This document shows positions 1-12,033 of a DNA stretch of 64,000 bases, one piece after another (position 1 is the stretch's first letter; every line of letters starts with the position of its first letter). The notes beneath the pieces are model-generated. The model saw only the letters and a program-made list of their open reading frames with translations, had not been told where the DNA came from and made no database searches. The stretch spans positions 11,219,284 to 11,283,283 of the forward strand of contig OZ010787.1 of NCBI GenBank assembly GCA_963932465.1. Reading direction: 5' to 3'. The DNA is from Maratus speciosus (taxonomy: Eukaryota > Arthropoda > Arachnida > Araneae > Salticidae). Both the position numbers and the translations under genes were made by a program.

Positions 1-139
1 AAATAAATGTTTTTGTTGACCTAATCGCTTTAAAAATACTTCTTTACCTCATTTAAAACATTTTTCTAATTGGAACTATAGGTCTATGATTAACGGTTTA
101 GGAATTAGCTATTGGACACCGTTGAGACCGGACACCCTG
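1..139. mobile_element. Right end of TIR element family 'X' (partial, cut by window edge)
   Basis: The last ~139 bases of an inverted-repeat DNA transposon. They match the right end of the complete copy at 56401-58325 almost base for base, including the terminal GGACACCGTTGAGA and GACACCCTG motifs. A TA follows at 140-141, as expected for a TA-targeting Tc1/mariner-type element. The rest of the copy lies outside the window and no coding sequence is visible. Confidence 0.75.
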
Positions 140-141
140 TA

Positions 142-748
142 TAGCGAGAGTGTTAGCTCTCGGAAAATTGAAGGAATTGAAAAAAAAAATAGTTTCACAC
201 TGGCGAGAAATAATTAATTAGTTCGCTTTTTACGCAGTCGGGTTTTTTGAATTTCTAAATTTAATTGTTTATTCAATTTGTAATTAATAAAATTATTAAA
301 AAATAATGACACTTTATTTATCAAACTAAAAAATTATACACTTTTTTTTTCTTATATCGTTACTAAACACATTACTACTAATATATTTCCTTATGGAATG
401 GTGCTGTTTTTTGAACTAGCATCCAGCTCCGTTTTCTTTCTAGAATGAATACTAAATAATCATTTTAGTAATTAAAGCATAAAAATGTATATTACGTTCC
501 TAATTAGAGAGTTAATTGTTTAATAATTATTAATTTTAAGTAGTGTTAGCAATTAAATATTAAATGCAGTTATTAATAATTTTAATATATAAAAATATCA
601 CCGGTATTTAATATAGTTTTACATAATTATTATAAAATATTAATGTATATAATGTTATTGTATACTATTAACTAATGAAACTACTAATTTGCAGTTTTTA
701 TAATTTCCGTACCTAATTACTAAATAATAATTATAATTTTATTCAGGG
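142..748. other. AT-rich non-coding DNA, nothing recognised
   Basis: Very AT-rich sequence with many stops in all frames and many short TAAT-rich runs. No gene, repeat pair or structured RNA was recognised. Confidence 0.5.
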
Positions 749-920
749 GTTGAAAGGATATGTTTATTGTGACAGCGCGGAGAAATGCCCGATATGTCCA
801 AACAGCTTCCCTCAAAATAGGTGGAAAAGGTCACCCCCGTTGTCTATAAAAAGTAAAGTTTGAGAAAACAGTTATTTTCCTCCAGTTTTTTCTGTTTAAT
901 TCAGAGTCAAAAGTTTTATG
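749..920 (+). repeat. 172-bp direct repeat, copy 1 (pairs with 2411-2582)
   Basis: Begins GTTGAAAGGATATG and ends AAGTTTTATG. It matches 2411-2582 with only a few substitutions and small indels (for example GTGACAGCG versus GTGAAAGCG). It contains TCTATAAAAAG, a TATA-like motif. The two copies lie in the same orientation about 1.5 kb apart. They could be short LTRs of a non-autonomous retroelement or two insertions of one repeat, but they lack clear TG...CA ends and no coding sequence lies between them. Confidence 0.8.
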
Positions 921-2410
921 TTTAGTACTTAAAAGCACAAAAATTGGTTTCAGATGGAACAAGTACAGGAATTTTATTCTGTTCCAAATCTTATCTTGCT
1001 TATACTTTTTTCCTTTGCAATCTGAAATACATTTCTCAGAAGCGTAGTTTAGAATATTTCCAACAAAAATCGCAGGAACTCCCCAATGGGAGGGCTAAAA
1101 GCTGTAAAATAGCTGATCACGTTACCATAGTACAAATAGCTCGCAACTTCCTGCCTTCCTGAAAAATGACCAGATCTTTGGAAGCTATGCCAACGCCTTG
1201 AGGCAATGTCGCATTAGATACTGTTTCCTCTTACCTCTCTTCCTCCGCGGGTATTCATTCAGCAGGTAATAAGATTTCAGGTAATGTCTAATTGGGATTT
1301 TTTTTTCTAAATTGATGGTACATAACTCTTGTTATATTTATGCTTATTCTGTACAAACTTTTGTTTCTGTTTTTGTTGTTGTTGTTGTTGTTGTTGTTTT
1401 AATCTTTATGTTCTTATTAACTATATTTGTTGCAAAGTATAGATACAAGCATAACAGAAAATAAAACAAGAATTAAAAAAACTGAAATTTTTGATTTTAT
1501 AAAAGTTATGAGTACATACATATAAAGAAAATTACCTAAGAAATAAGTAAAAAAAAAAGATTTCGAATGTACACAAAATAATTATTTCCATTACCAAATT
1601 AAAGTCAGTATGATATAGTCATAAAGACTTGATTTAAAAAAATTAGAGGCCCAAAGTATAGACATTCTTGGGGCCCTCTGTGTTCAACATATCTTAATCA
1701 ATCAGTTTACTCTCTTATGACATTTATATGAAAAACCGAAAGATCATTTTGGCTAAACTATTATTATGCGAGTAACAGGGACAAGATCAGAGGGCGATAG
1801 GGCGGAGAGTTGTATCGGTGCCCTAAGCTGAAAAAGGCCCCGTGAGGAACCATTTAAGTATATGCATATAGTAAGTACAGGAGATGCAGAGGGCCCACCT
1901 GGCCTCTGTTCGGGGCCTCCAATTTCTGCTTGTATTCCTGGCGAGTGAGCTTAAACTTAAACCATATTATGAGAGGAAAGAAAAACTTGGAAAACAGAAA
2001 TACTTTAGTATATTTTTATTATCCTTTAAAGTATCAAACTTACGTATAACTTCATTATACATGAGATTCACCATATACACAAAATTAAAAATGATATTCA
2101 AAATCCACTGCCTTCCCCCAAAATCTCTTGATCCTATTCCTATACCTACTGAACCTGATGGAAAATAAAATCGTCATGCTCATGTTTACTGCTTGCACAA
2201 AAATTGAAGCGTGATATTAAAGTTGCTTCCCAATTTTCTCTAAACTCATTTGACGACGGGTTTTTTTCTGATCTAGATTTATGATCGTGAAAAAACGACT
2301 TGGGCCAATAATCATGATAACTTGGGCCCCTACACAGCTCTATTCTTCACTTTCTATCAAAAATTATATTGATGCTGAGGTATAAATTTTTTTCACAAAA
2401 GCTGAATTTA
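921..2410. other. Unrecognised DNA between the two 172-bp repeats; (TGT)n tract
   Basis: No protein-family match was recognised in the short ORFs here. A (TGT)n microsatellite occupies about 1371-1400. GGGCCC-containing segments occur near 1648-1680 and 1830-1915. Nothing else can be supported. Confidence 0.5.
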
Positions 2411-2582
2411 GTTGAAAGGATATGTTTATTGTGAAAGCGCGGAGAAACGCCCGATATGTCCAAACAGCTTCCCTCAAAATAGGTGGAAAAGGTCACCTCG
2501 TTGTCTATAAAAAGTAAAGTTTGAGAAAACAGTTATTTTCCTCCAGTTTTTTTCTGTTTAATTCAGAGTCAAAAGTTTTATG
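2411..2582 (+). repeat. 172-bp direct repeat, copy 2 (pairs with 749-920)
   Basis: Near-identical partner of 749-920, in the same orientation. The flanks differ except for a short similar stretch after each copy (ACTTAAAA). Confidence 0.8.
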
Positions 2583-2693
2583 CAATAGACTTAAAACGTC
2601 TTTTCAGAATGAAAAATAAAGACACTTATTGATTTCCTGTGATGAAATGATACAACCTTCAAAGTATTTTTCTCAGATTCAAGCTACCTGCTT

Positions 2694-2830
2694 GTCCTGC
2701 GATTGGCGAGCTGGTTACTGAACAAGAGCTTGCTTGGTTCAAACCCAATCAGGTATGGATGTGTGTAGTGGGTCAGATTCCATTTTAAACTGAAGTCCCG
2801 GTCTGTTTAGCTCACGTATGCAAGAGATGA
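2694..2830 (+). repeat. tRNA-like retroposon fragment
   Basis: TTGGCGAGCTGGTTA matches an internal RNA polymerase III A box. GGTTCAAACCC, about 40 bases further on, matches a B box. This is the head expected of a tRNA-derived SINE. The sequence continues without a cloverleaf-compatible acceptor stem, so it is not called a tRNA gene. The 3' limit is uncertain. Confidence 0.4.
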
Positions 2831-3366
2831 CCATAGCATCCCTAACCAACAAAAACAATCGTAGATTCTCTGAAAATTACTTTCATAATTATACTTAAAT
2901 CTGCATAATTTTACCCATAAGAAAGAATTTTTCATTAAAATCTTTAATTTTCACAATTATGTGCAAAACTTTTTCGTTTTGTTGCTTGGATTGAATAAAT
3001 ATCTGATAAAATCACGTGCATAACACGAGGCTTGTGCAAAGGCCTTTTTGTTCCATGAATTTGTTCAAGGAAAGACTAATTAAGCTAATTATCACAAAAT
3101 GAAAAATCTCAGCCTCAGATTCATTTGAATCTGTCTATGTGCATCCTTATCGAAATTTGTAGACTTCTACGTGCGATAGATTTCCCTAACCGTCGTCAAC
3201 AAACAAGCAAACACGCAGAAGGCACACGGACAAGAAACCCTTTTTTAAGTAGATTTCGTATGAAATACTACATATTGGCGTCGTTCCTATGTTGGAATTT
3301 CTGTAAAATTTTTGCAGATCTACACCGATCATGACACCTACAGCCCAAAACCACCCTCAGTAAAAA

Positions 3367-3370
<4 letters not shown>

Positions 3371-3421
<51 letters not shown>

Positions 3422-3440
3422 ATGTATCTATCTATGTATA
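3371..3440. repeat. (TA)n-(TG)n microsatellite
   Basis: A run of alternating TA from about 3371 to 3410, followed by TGTGTGTG and ATCTATC-type imperfect repeats. Confidence 0.9.
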
Positions 3441-3589
3441 TATATCACTTTCTTCTGGACACGATAACTTCCACAGTTCTGCACCAATCTCTTCCAAACT
3501 GATACATAAAATCAAGAGGCATAAAATCTCGCTCAAGTTCGTCAATGGGCAAAATCGGACCAAGAGAATGGAAATAGGGAGGGGTTTTG

Positions 3590-4030
3590 TGAAAACCGAA
3601 AACTCCCCATAACTTCTTAATTTTTCTACATATCAAATCAGTTTAAAGTTTTTATTACTTCTAAAAATAGGGCCAAAAATTTATGTGTCACAGATTTTTG
3701 ATAAAGTTAAAAATGGGCTCAAGGAGCGCAAAAAATAGAGTTTTTGGGAGAAAAAAATTCATAACTTCGTCAATTCTCAAGATATCAAATCCAATTAATT
3801 TTATCATGAATCTCCTTAACATTATCTACAACTTTTATATTCACAAGTTTTTGATAGGACCAATTCGTACCGCAAAAAAAATTAAAAACGAAAACAAAAA
3901 GGGCGTTTGAAGAAGAAAAAAATCCATAACTCCCTCAATTAAAAAGATATAAAATCCCCATGAATTTATCATATATCTTCTTAATATTGTCTACAACATA
4001 TATATAGGCAAGTTTTGGATAGGACCAATT
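3590..4030. repeat. Degenerate tandem repeat, ~160-bp units
   Basis: A module with CATAACT(T/C), a nearby AGATAT(C/A)AAATCC and ATAGG(A/G)CCAA recurs near 3609, 3762 and 3928. The period is about 155-163 bases and the units are diverged. No coding content was seen. Confidence 0.6.
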
Positions 4031-4430
4031 CATTTTTGCTCTCAAAGGCTTCCAATTGGTACCTTTTCTTACTCAGAAACTATATAATGTACCGTAATGG
4101 TCAATTTTTTGATAGAGGCAGAATATATTTTGAAACATTCTGTCAAAATGGGCCTTTTGTACCGAATTTCCCGAAGCGGATTGTGTTGGAAAAATCATCG
4201 TATTAAGGGAATATTCAAATCCAAACTGCTTATTTTCTGACTCATTTTTAAATTCATTTTTGCTCTCAAACGCATCCAATTGGTAGATTCGCTTATTCAG
4301 AAACTATATAATGTACCATAATGATCAATTTTTTGATAGATGCAGAATATATTTCAAAAAATGATGTCAAAGTGGGCATTTTGAACGAAATTTCCCGAAG
4401 CGATTGTGTTAGAAACGAAAAATATTGTCT
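4030..4430. repeat. Two tandem copies of a ~170-bp repeat
   Basis: Two direct copies, about 4032-4199 and 4257-4422, each run from TTTTTGCTCTCAAA through AACTATATAATGTACC to AATTTCCCGAAGCG. A diverged third copy lies near 12535-12720, and a fragment in inverted orientation is near 13180-13290. This is therefore also an interspersed family. Confidence 0.7.
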
Positions 4431-4927
4431 TACTGAGAAAATAATTCTTTATATATCAAGTTTTAATTAATTGAACGAAAATTAAAAACACAGGTCGCTT
4501 ATAAATCTCTTCAAAAATCACGTCAACAAGTTTCATATTTTTCCTATTAAAAATGAATCTGGAGTTATGCCAGAAAATTTCGAGTTGTTGAGCATGGAAA
4601 AGTATTTTTTTGAATACCGCCCTAACACGATTCTGATAAAACCAGTTAATATAAAAATGAAATAAAAACTCGTCAAAAGCGGACAGATAAAATTGTTAAA
4701 GTGAGTTTCTAATCATGATTTGTGTTTTGTTTGTGAAATTAGTATACTTAACTTCGAAATCTACCTCCGCCTGTAGGCCGGGCCGGCAGGGATTTTTTTT
4801 ATTAATATAGATATTTTAAAATAAAAAAAACTGTAAGTACTTTTACTTAATGTGTTTCTATTATATTTTATAAATAATAATAAAGTGTTATCATCAGTAA
4901 GAACATCATAACAAGCATTTTAGACTA

Positions 4928-5136
4928 TTAACCCTTTCGCAACAAGCGTCGTTTAAAGAGTTTTTAATCTCTTATCACCGATATTTCATAAAAGAAATTT
5001 TTGTCCAAATCAATCGCAGAAAATCTGCGATTGACAAAAAGGAAAATTTTGCATTCAAATTTACTGGTATTAGTTATCAAGGATTCTGAGAACCATTCAT
5101 GTCACAAACACGTGAAATTCCTCGCGAAACGGTTAA
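4928..5136. mobile_element. TTAA-flanked MITE-like element, copy 1
   Basis: About 209 bases, starting TTAACCCTTTCGC and ending GCGAAACGGTTAA, so the ends are inverted repeats that include TTAA. It shares its layout and ends with 11831-12033, 42275-42486 and 53589-53797. TTAA duplication is characteristic of piggyBac-type transposons, and a piggyBac-derived MITE is the simplest reading. It has no ORF. Confidence 0.6.
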
Positions 5137-5559
5137 ACTCTCATGTATGGCAACCTCATAGAAATTTGTATTGAAAAGCTATACCCCCCCCCCCCCTAAT
5201 GAACTATGCGTATCTTATTTTTATTTCTCTACTAGCATACCGGCTCGTCATTAAACGGGCCCGCGATAACCTTAAATATGTCTCAAATTTGTAGATATAT
5301 GTAACCCGATTTTTGTAAGAATTTATACTTGAAGACGAAAATCTTTCAAACGAACCTTGTATCGAGGTTTCCGCAATATTTATATTTTAAAAGCAGAATA
5401 TGTCGTTTTAAAGTAAAATGAAAACATTCTTTAAGTGGGTTTTATATGCTTTAAAAAAAAATAATAAAAAAAAAACTAATTCAGAATTTTAAAGTGTGCG
5501 GATTTTTTTTTTTTTTTTTTTTTTTTTTTCACATCGGGTCATATACCGACCCGTTCAAA

Positions 5560-6560
5560 ATACGAAAAAACGAAAGGCACAAAACTGCATCTATGTTCCT
5601 TAAGCTTTCTAACGGAATAATCCCTTTTTAAAAATATTAATGTTAACCATTAAAAAAAATTAAGAAATGTCGAATTCGTGTTTTTTATTCCCCGTGTTTA
5701 CGAAGCTCGTATCCATTTAACTAACCGGAATACGGAAAATCGATTACTCCAAATTAAAAATCATGCTTTTCTTTTAAAACTTTGGAATCCGTTCAAAAAT
5801 ATCAATGTTAACACTTCCAAAAAAAAAATGTTTCCCGAGAATCCTTTCTGTATTTATCGCGATTTCTGCAATCTTTAAAAATCTGCGGATCATATAGGTA
5901 TGTGTTTCTTTTATCCTTTGAATTCCGCAATCCGTTTCGAAAAGTACGAATATTAGCTGTTTGAAAAATTCTTTTGCAAAACTCACTTTTCTAAAGTACG
6001 TTTTTTCTCCTGTGTTTAACATTCGTCATCGGCTTCGTAAATCAAAATATGAAAAAAATTAAGATGACAAACCACATCTGCGTTCATTTTTTTCCCGAAT
6101 GCCGCAATCTGATTTTTGAAATATTAATATAAAACCTTAACCGTTCGTTTCCGTTAGTCATTTTCCGGATTTCTGTTTTCTTTTGTGCGATTATTAAAAT
6201 TTGGCACTGGCTTCAGAAATCAAATTACAAAAAATATCAACCCACATCTGCGTTTATTTTCCTTTCAAATTCTCCAATCCGTTTCTAAAATTATTATTCT
6301 TAATTCTTTGAAAAAAAATCGTTTGGTAATTTTTTTCTGGGATGTTTAAAAATTAGCACCAGCTTCGGAAAGTAAAAAGAAAAGAAACACAGATACCAAT
6401 CCATATCTACGTTCATTTTCCCTTTGAAAACCAAAATCCGCTTTAAAAAATATTAATAATAATCATTTTAAAAAATGTATTTTCCGAAACTCACTCTCGT
6501 ATTTTTTTTTTCTTTTCTTGTTTTTTTTCTTTATTATTTTCGAAATATTTAGCGTTTTTC
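5560..6560. repeat. Degenerate tandem array, ~150-175-bp units
   Basis: A module recurs with (C/T)CACATCTGCGTTCAT, CCGCAATCCGTTT and AAATATTAATGTTAA. Clear occurrences are near 6075, 6244 and 6405, with weaker ones at 5587 and 5790. The units are strongly diverged, which suggests an old array. Confidence 0.55.
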
Positions 6561-6769
6561 TCTCGGAATTTTAAAACTAAATACGAAAAGACAAATCACG
6601 CACGCTTAATAAACTTACTTTCAGCTGTAAAAAGGAATCTTCGGTTTTAAACAAGATAAATATTTAACCTTTTAAACAAATTCGTTTCTGGAATTCACTT
6701 CATGATTATAGCGGATTCGAATATATATATTGAATAGGAGCATGAAATAATAGAAAATAAATCTACTAA

Positions 6770-7900
6770 AAAAATAATTAAACACGGGGTTTAGCGATTT
6801 TAGAGTTTCAGCTCCTTAAGGGGGTTAAAAGTGGGGTCGAAAATTTTATAACATTTTGCCTATCTCAGAAGCCGTTTTAAGTAGTAGTTGAAATTCCAGA
6901 AAATAAATCTACAAAAAAATATTTAATTATGTGTTTCAGCGATTTTAGAAATCCTCCCCCCCCCGCCCCCCCACCTTAAGGGGGTTAAAAGGGACGATAG
7001 AAAATTTTAGAATATTTGGTATATCTAATCAGCCGTTTTAGGTAGGAACATGGAATTCAAGATAAGAAACCTATTAAAAAATAATTAAACACGTATTTCA
7101 GAAATTTTAGAAATCCCTCCCTAAGTGTCTTAAAGGAAGGGTCTATAATTTTAGAACATTTGGCATATCTCTGCAGTTTTAGGTACTATCGTGAAATTCC
7201 GGAAAATAAATCTATTAAAAAAAATAATTAAACACGTATGTCAGCAATTTTAGAATTCCCCTTAAGGGCGTTAAAGTTGGGGGTCGAAAATTTTAAAACA
7301 TTTGGCATATCTCAGCAGTCGTTTTAGGTAGGCAAGTGAAATTCCAGAAAATAAATGTACTAAAAAAAATTATTAAACACTTATATCAGCCATTTTAGAA
7401 ATTTCCCCCTAAAGAGTTAAAGAGGGATCGAAACTTTTAGGCATGTGGCATATCTCAGCAGCCGTTTTAGGTAGGAACATGGAATTCAAGATAAGAAACC
7501 TATTAAAAAATAATTAAACATGTATTCCAGAGGTTTCAGAAATCGCTGAACCTCTCAAAGATGATTAAAGGTAGGGTCGAAACTTTTAAGTCATTTCGCG
7601 ATATCTTCGTAGTCGTTTTAGGTAGAAGCGAGAAATTCAGAATAATGAAAGTATTAAAAAATAATTAAACATGTATTTCAGCGATTTTAGAAATCTCTCC
7701 CCCCCCACCCCCCACACACACACACTCCTAAGAAAATTAAAGGGAGGGTCGAAACTTTTGGGTCATTTTGCCATATCCCAGCATCAGTTTTAGATAAAGG
7801 CATGAATTTCAGGATAACTAATCTATTACAACATACTTAAACATTATTTTACCGATTTTAGAAATTCCCACCTAAAGGGTGGTCCGAAGTTTTAGGTCAT
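6770..7900. repeat. Degenerate tandem array, ~147-bp units
   Basis: About eight units contain AATAATTAAACACGTATTTCAG, then a C-rich CCTTAAGGGGTTAAA stretch, then GGCATATCTCAGCAGCCG and TTTTAGGTAGGAACATGG. The start motif occurs near 6775, 6925, 7082, 7226, 7371, 7512, 7662 and 7830. Poly(C) runs lie at about 6954-6971 and 7686-7700. Confidence 0.75.
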
Positions 7901-8074
7901 TTGGAAGTATCTCAGCCGCAGTTTAAGGTAAAAGAGGGAAATACAAGATAACAAACCTGCTAAAACTAGTCGGATGTACCAATCCCAAAACTTTCTTCTA
8001 TCTCACGTTTCAAAATTCGCTATGACACTGTCAAAATTAAATGGCAATTTATGATCCTCATGAGGATTCTAAAT

Positions 8075-8560
8075 ATATGAAATTCCGTGCATTAGTTATT
8101 GAGATAGGACTACCGTTGAAATCGTGCAAATCCAGCAAAATGCAGCCTAGCAGCTCCACCTATTGGATGATTTATACCAAAACCTAATCAGCAACAACTT
8201 ATGTCAACGATTGACTGAATCTGAACTTTGGAGAAAATCCGTGCATTAGTTTTTGAGATAGAGCTATTACGAAAATCATGAAAAGTGCAGCATAGCAGCA
8301 CCACCTATTGGGCGATTAACACCAAAACTTAATCAGCAAGAACCTGTGTCAACGTCTAACTAAATCTGAAGTTAGAGGAAAATTCATCCATTAGTTCTAT
8401 AGATAGAGCTATTGCAGCAATCGCGAAAAATGCAGCATAGCAGCGCCACTTGTTGAGCGATTTACACCAAAAACTAATCAGCTCTAATTTATATTAGGGA
8501 CTACCTGAATATGAATTTTTATTAAATTCCGTGCATTAGTTCTTGAGATAGAGCGCCCAC
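8075..8560. repeat. Tandem array, ~150-bp units, 3-4 copies
   Basis: CCGTGCATTAGTT(A/T)TTGAGATAG recurs near 8079, 8239, 8382 (diverged) and 8530. GCAGCATAGCAGC(A/G)CCACCT and AACC(T)AATCAGCAA occur in each full unit. The period is about 145-160 bases. Confidence 0.75.
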
Positions 8561-9162
8561 AAAATTTGTGGACACAGACTCACAGACAGACGTTTTGTAA
8601 AAACATGTTTTTCGGGATCTCTGATCCCTAAAACGTGTAAATCCGTCGGTAACCGGAAGTCGAAAATTCTCACGAATCCAATGCTTTCTTCTTGTAAATA
8701 TAGAAGAAAGTAAAAGTAATTAAACACAGGTACTTCAGTTATTTTAGAGCTATTTTATCTATTAAGTGGCCAGCATCGACTTTGAAATGGATAATGTATG
8801 ATTATAGAAATAAGACAGCAATTATGGATATTTGATTAGAAATCAAGAAAAAAAAAATTGTTAATTTAATCTTTGCTAGAGATATTTCGTTTGATTCAAT
8901 TTTCTTATAGGGAAACCGACCAGCGAAGCGGGTGAAGGCTGCTAGTAAACAATAAATAAATAAACAACCTTAGTTTGCTTATTTTTATTAACTAATTTTA
9001 GAAAATGCACCTGTTTTATATTATTTACTTCAATATTCAAATGTTTTAACATATTGAAGCGAAATCCTCTTACAGCCTTAGTAAAAATGACAAATTATAA
9101 TTTTTGCTTTCGAAAGACTATTATTTTCTGTCTCCAATGTTTGAGAAATAAATGTGATCATA

Positions 9163-9190
9163 ATAATGGTTTTTTTTTTTTTTTTTTTTT
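9163..9190. repeat. Poly(T) tract
   Basis: An uninterrupted run of about 21 T. It could be an antisense retroposon tail, but no retroposon body was recognised beside it. Confidence 0.7.
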
Positions 9191-9719
9191 GAAAAATTTC
9201 AATGACAATTTTAAATTTCATGAATTCAATGAATGTAGTTCAAACAAGTCGAAATTTTACGTCACACGTAGAAAATGAAAAAGTAAGAAATTAATGCATA
9301 CAAATATTTTTTACATTTCCCCTGGCCTTTCTACGCCCACTTCCAGCATTTGACTCATTACTTTCTGTTTATTAAGTTGTCCATAACTCTTCTTCTAGTA
9401 ATCGTTGAAATAAAATTAAAACGTATTTGAAATCGTAAAAGATTACTCTTTCATATCAAACCATAAAATAAATTTCAAAAATTTGCACCAAAACAGCCAG
9501 TTTAATGTAAACAAGTAAAAGCAAGTCGGAAATTGTATGTGAAATGTGGCAAATGAGGTGCGTTAGTACTATAACTACTTTCATAAATATTCAGATCTTG
9601 GTGCAATAGCTGTTGCACTCTTATTCAAAAATTCATGAATACAATATTTATTACGATTATATAAATTAATTTCAGTAATACGAAAATAATATGATTCCAT
9701 CTTAAATTGCACGTCATCA

Positions 9720-9875
9720 GCATAGCAACCTAGAATCCATTACCTATCATGGGAGATATTTGAATTAATTACGTATGATACGATTTAATAGAATAATCAC
9801 CATGGTAATCTAGATTCATTACCTATCAATGAGATATCATTGAGTTACTGACGTATGATAGGATTTATTAGCATA
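9720..9875. repeat. Two tandem ~80-bp repeats
   Basis: CTAGAATCCATTACCTATCA...GTATGATACGATTTA is repeated as CTAGATTCATTACCTATCA...GTATGATAGGATTTA. The second copy is diverged but clearly related. Confidence 0.6.
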
Positions 9876-10380
9876 AAGAAAACTTTTATTAATATCTCTT
9901 TAAATTTTGATTCGATTTTCATAAAATTTAAAACGACTCGGCAAACTTCTGCAACGATTATACATATGAAACTTCGAACCATTTAGTTGAATAGTTATAT
10001 GCGGACAGACGGACAGACAGATAGACGCACCAGACGACGACTATAGGTGCTACGTATTTATATAATTACGAACGCACATAAAAACTGTTTTTAGAATTCT
10101 TTAATTTGGACCGAGATTATTCCAAATCCACCGCTTAAATTAGGCTTGATAGAAAGCGCGAAATAAAAGTTATTGAATGATAAATCGATCCATTCTGTTT
10201 CATTTCTAAATTGTAGAAACGAGGGGAAAAAGTGAATGATATGAATTACAAAATTCCATCTTTACGTACAAGAATAAATTTCAGTTTACAGTTGATTATA
10301 TTCCTAAAAAATCAGAGGTCTCAATATCAAATCAACTCTACAAGTCACGTTTTAATTTTAATTTAATATAATTTTGATAC

Positions 10381-10520
10381 TGTTGCTGATCCACCCGGCG
10401 TTTCCAGAGATCACCTTAATAGCCTTAAATATACCTTAAATTTGTATGATTTTATATCTTTAACCCGATTTTGTATGGTTAGATAAATATAACTGTATCT
10501 AAGTCCCCTTTAAAATTTTA
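10381..10520 (+). repeat. Second copy of the left end of the 5.2-kb block
   Basis: Shares CCTTAAATATA, AAATTTGTA and TTTAACCCGATTTT, in the same order and spacing, with 5265-5320. This shows an interspersed family. The boundaries are unclear. Confidence 0.5.
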
Positions 10521-11830
10521 TGAAAAAATATGTATTTTTAATCGGGAAAAAACATGAGACGAACAGAGTTTTGAGGCTTTTAGTCATACTCAGCGTCCGA
10601 ATTTCCCTCGCTAATGTTAATCCTATGGTTGCATTCGTATATTTAAAATATCTCCTGAGAAAAATAATAATTTTAACTTGCTATTTTGTGTATGCTTCTT
10701 AAAGGAAGTCTCTTTTTTTTTTTCATAGTTCTCAAAATATCTCTAAAATATCTGCTTAATTCCATATTTTGTACATTAAAATTTGATAAACTGTGAGTAA
10801 AATTTCATATAAAATTAAATATATATTTTAGAAATATTTTTATAGTGAAGGAAAAAAAACATCCTGTAAGAAGTGAAAACAGAAAAAAAAGAAGTTAAAA
10901 TTATTAATTTCTCGAAGAGATATTTTAAATATACATATGCATTTCTAAGCGTTTTCATCGAAATTTCTCATATTTTATTTTTAAAAAAATACTTTTACGA
11001 ACGTATATGTAACGTACTAACTACGGCCCAACGTATACTCCAATACTTAGCTACAGGATCGTGTAAAAGTGGGGAGGGTGAAGTAGGCGGTTGCCCCGTG
11101 CGCGGAAATCGAGGGTAGCGTCAAACTTATACTACCAATCTCATTTTTCTTCTTTTTTAATGTATAAACAATTATATATGTAAATAGATATCGGAGATTT
11201 TTTCCCAATGAAAGTACGTACTTTTTACATTTCAAAGTTATTGCATCGTCCATTACCCCGCATCCAGAAACAAATTACTGACTAAGTACAACTTTCTTGC
11301 CAACTGTTATACAGTATTGTTAGATGCATTTTTCCCACAACCATTTCCCAGATCCCCTTTGCTATAATATAACTACAAATTTAGGGGTTTTTTTTTTGTT
11401 TGTTTTTCTGAATTAAAAATTCTAAAGTTCCAAAATGAGCGCGAAATATGTATTCAACAGAATTTATTTCTGTTTCTGCACTTCGTCAATTTTGTGCCAT
11501 CTGTCACAGAGAGAAGTCGAAGATTGGGGTCAACAAATTTAAACTTTGGCCCAGGTGCACTTTTCTGTTCGCACAGTGCTGCTAAACTAATAAACTTTAT
11601 ATTTTTAAATCATATACGTATATCATAGAAGATAATAAAATGTATGAAAAATACTACTACTTTCACATTTAATATGCATTATTATTTTTTATTTTGAAAG
11701 ATCTATCCTTTACAATAATTTAAATATTTATGTTTTTCGTTCACGGTTACTTTCACCAAATCTATACATTCCCCGACAGTTATTATAAACTTTGTAATGA
11801 ATAAAGTTAATACCCACTTCCTTCTCACGA
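10521..11830. other. Unrecognised AT-rich DNA
   Basis: Short ORFs only, with no recognisable domain. A GC-richer patch at about 11060-11115 has no identified function. Confidence 0.45.
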
Positions 11831-12033
11831 TTAACCCTTTCTGGGGTAAAGTACTTTTCTTCTTAAAATTTTGAAATGGCAGGTTCACGTCAGGATTTAG
11901 AAACAATTTTATTTGAAAATAAGTAAAAGCTTATAAATGCAAAATTTTATTTCAAAATTCTGGTGTCAATGTGGCATTTCGGAATTAAAATTAAATGGGA
12001 TATATTATATCCCACCGCCCCTCAAAGGGTTAA
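11831..12033. mobile_element. TTAA-flanked MITE-like element, copy 2
   Basis: About 203 bases, starting TTAACCCTTTCTGGGG and ending CCCCTCAAAGGGTTAA. The termini are inverted and the outer tetranucleotide is TTAA. It has the same size and end structure as the copies at 4928, 42275 and 53589. It has no ORF. Confidence 0.65.

Larger units (their letters stand above)
5230..8948. mobile_element. Possible large non-autonomous element made mostly of tandem arrays
   Basis: The block starts TACTAGCATACC and ends GGCTGCTAGTA, an inverted match of about 8 bases. In between lie three separate degenerate tandem arrays (5560-6560, 6770-7900, 8075-8560) and a poly(T) run at about 5503-5529. Part of the left end recurs near 10381-10520 (shared CCTTAAATATA and TAACCCGATTTT), which shows that the end is a repeat. 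No transposase ORF was seen. The boundary call is tentative. Confidence 0.35.

Noticed and set aside
1884..2168. 94-codon plus-strand ORF
   Set aside because: No recognisable domain; a chance ORF in unrecognised DNA.
3371..3410. (TA)n tract as a promoter TATA region
   Set aside because: A simple microsatellite with no adjacent gene.
5560..8560. Regular repeats as a CRISPR-like array
   Set aside because: The units are long, degenerate and contiguous with no unique spacers, and the DNA is eukaryotic.
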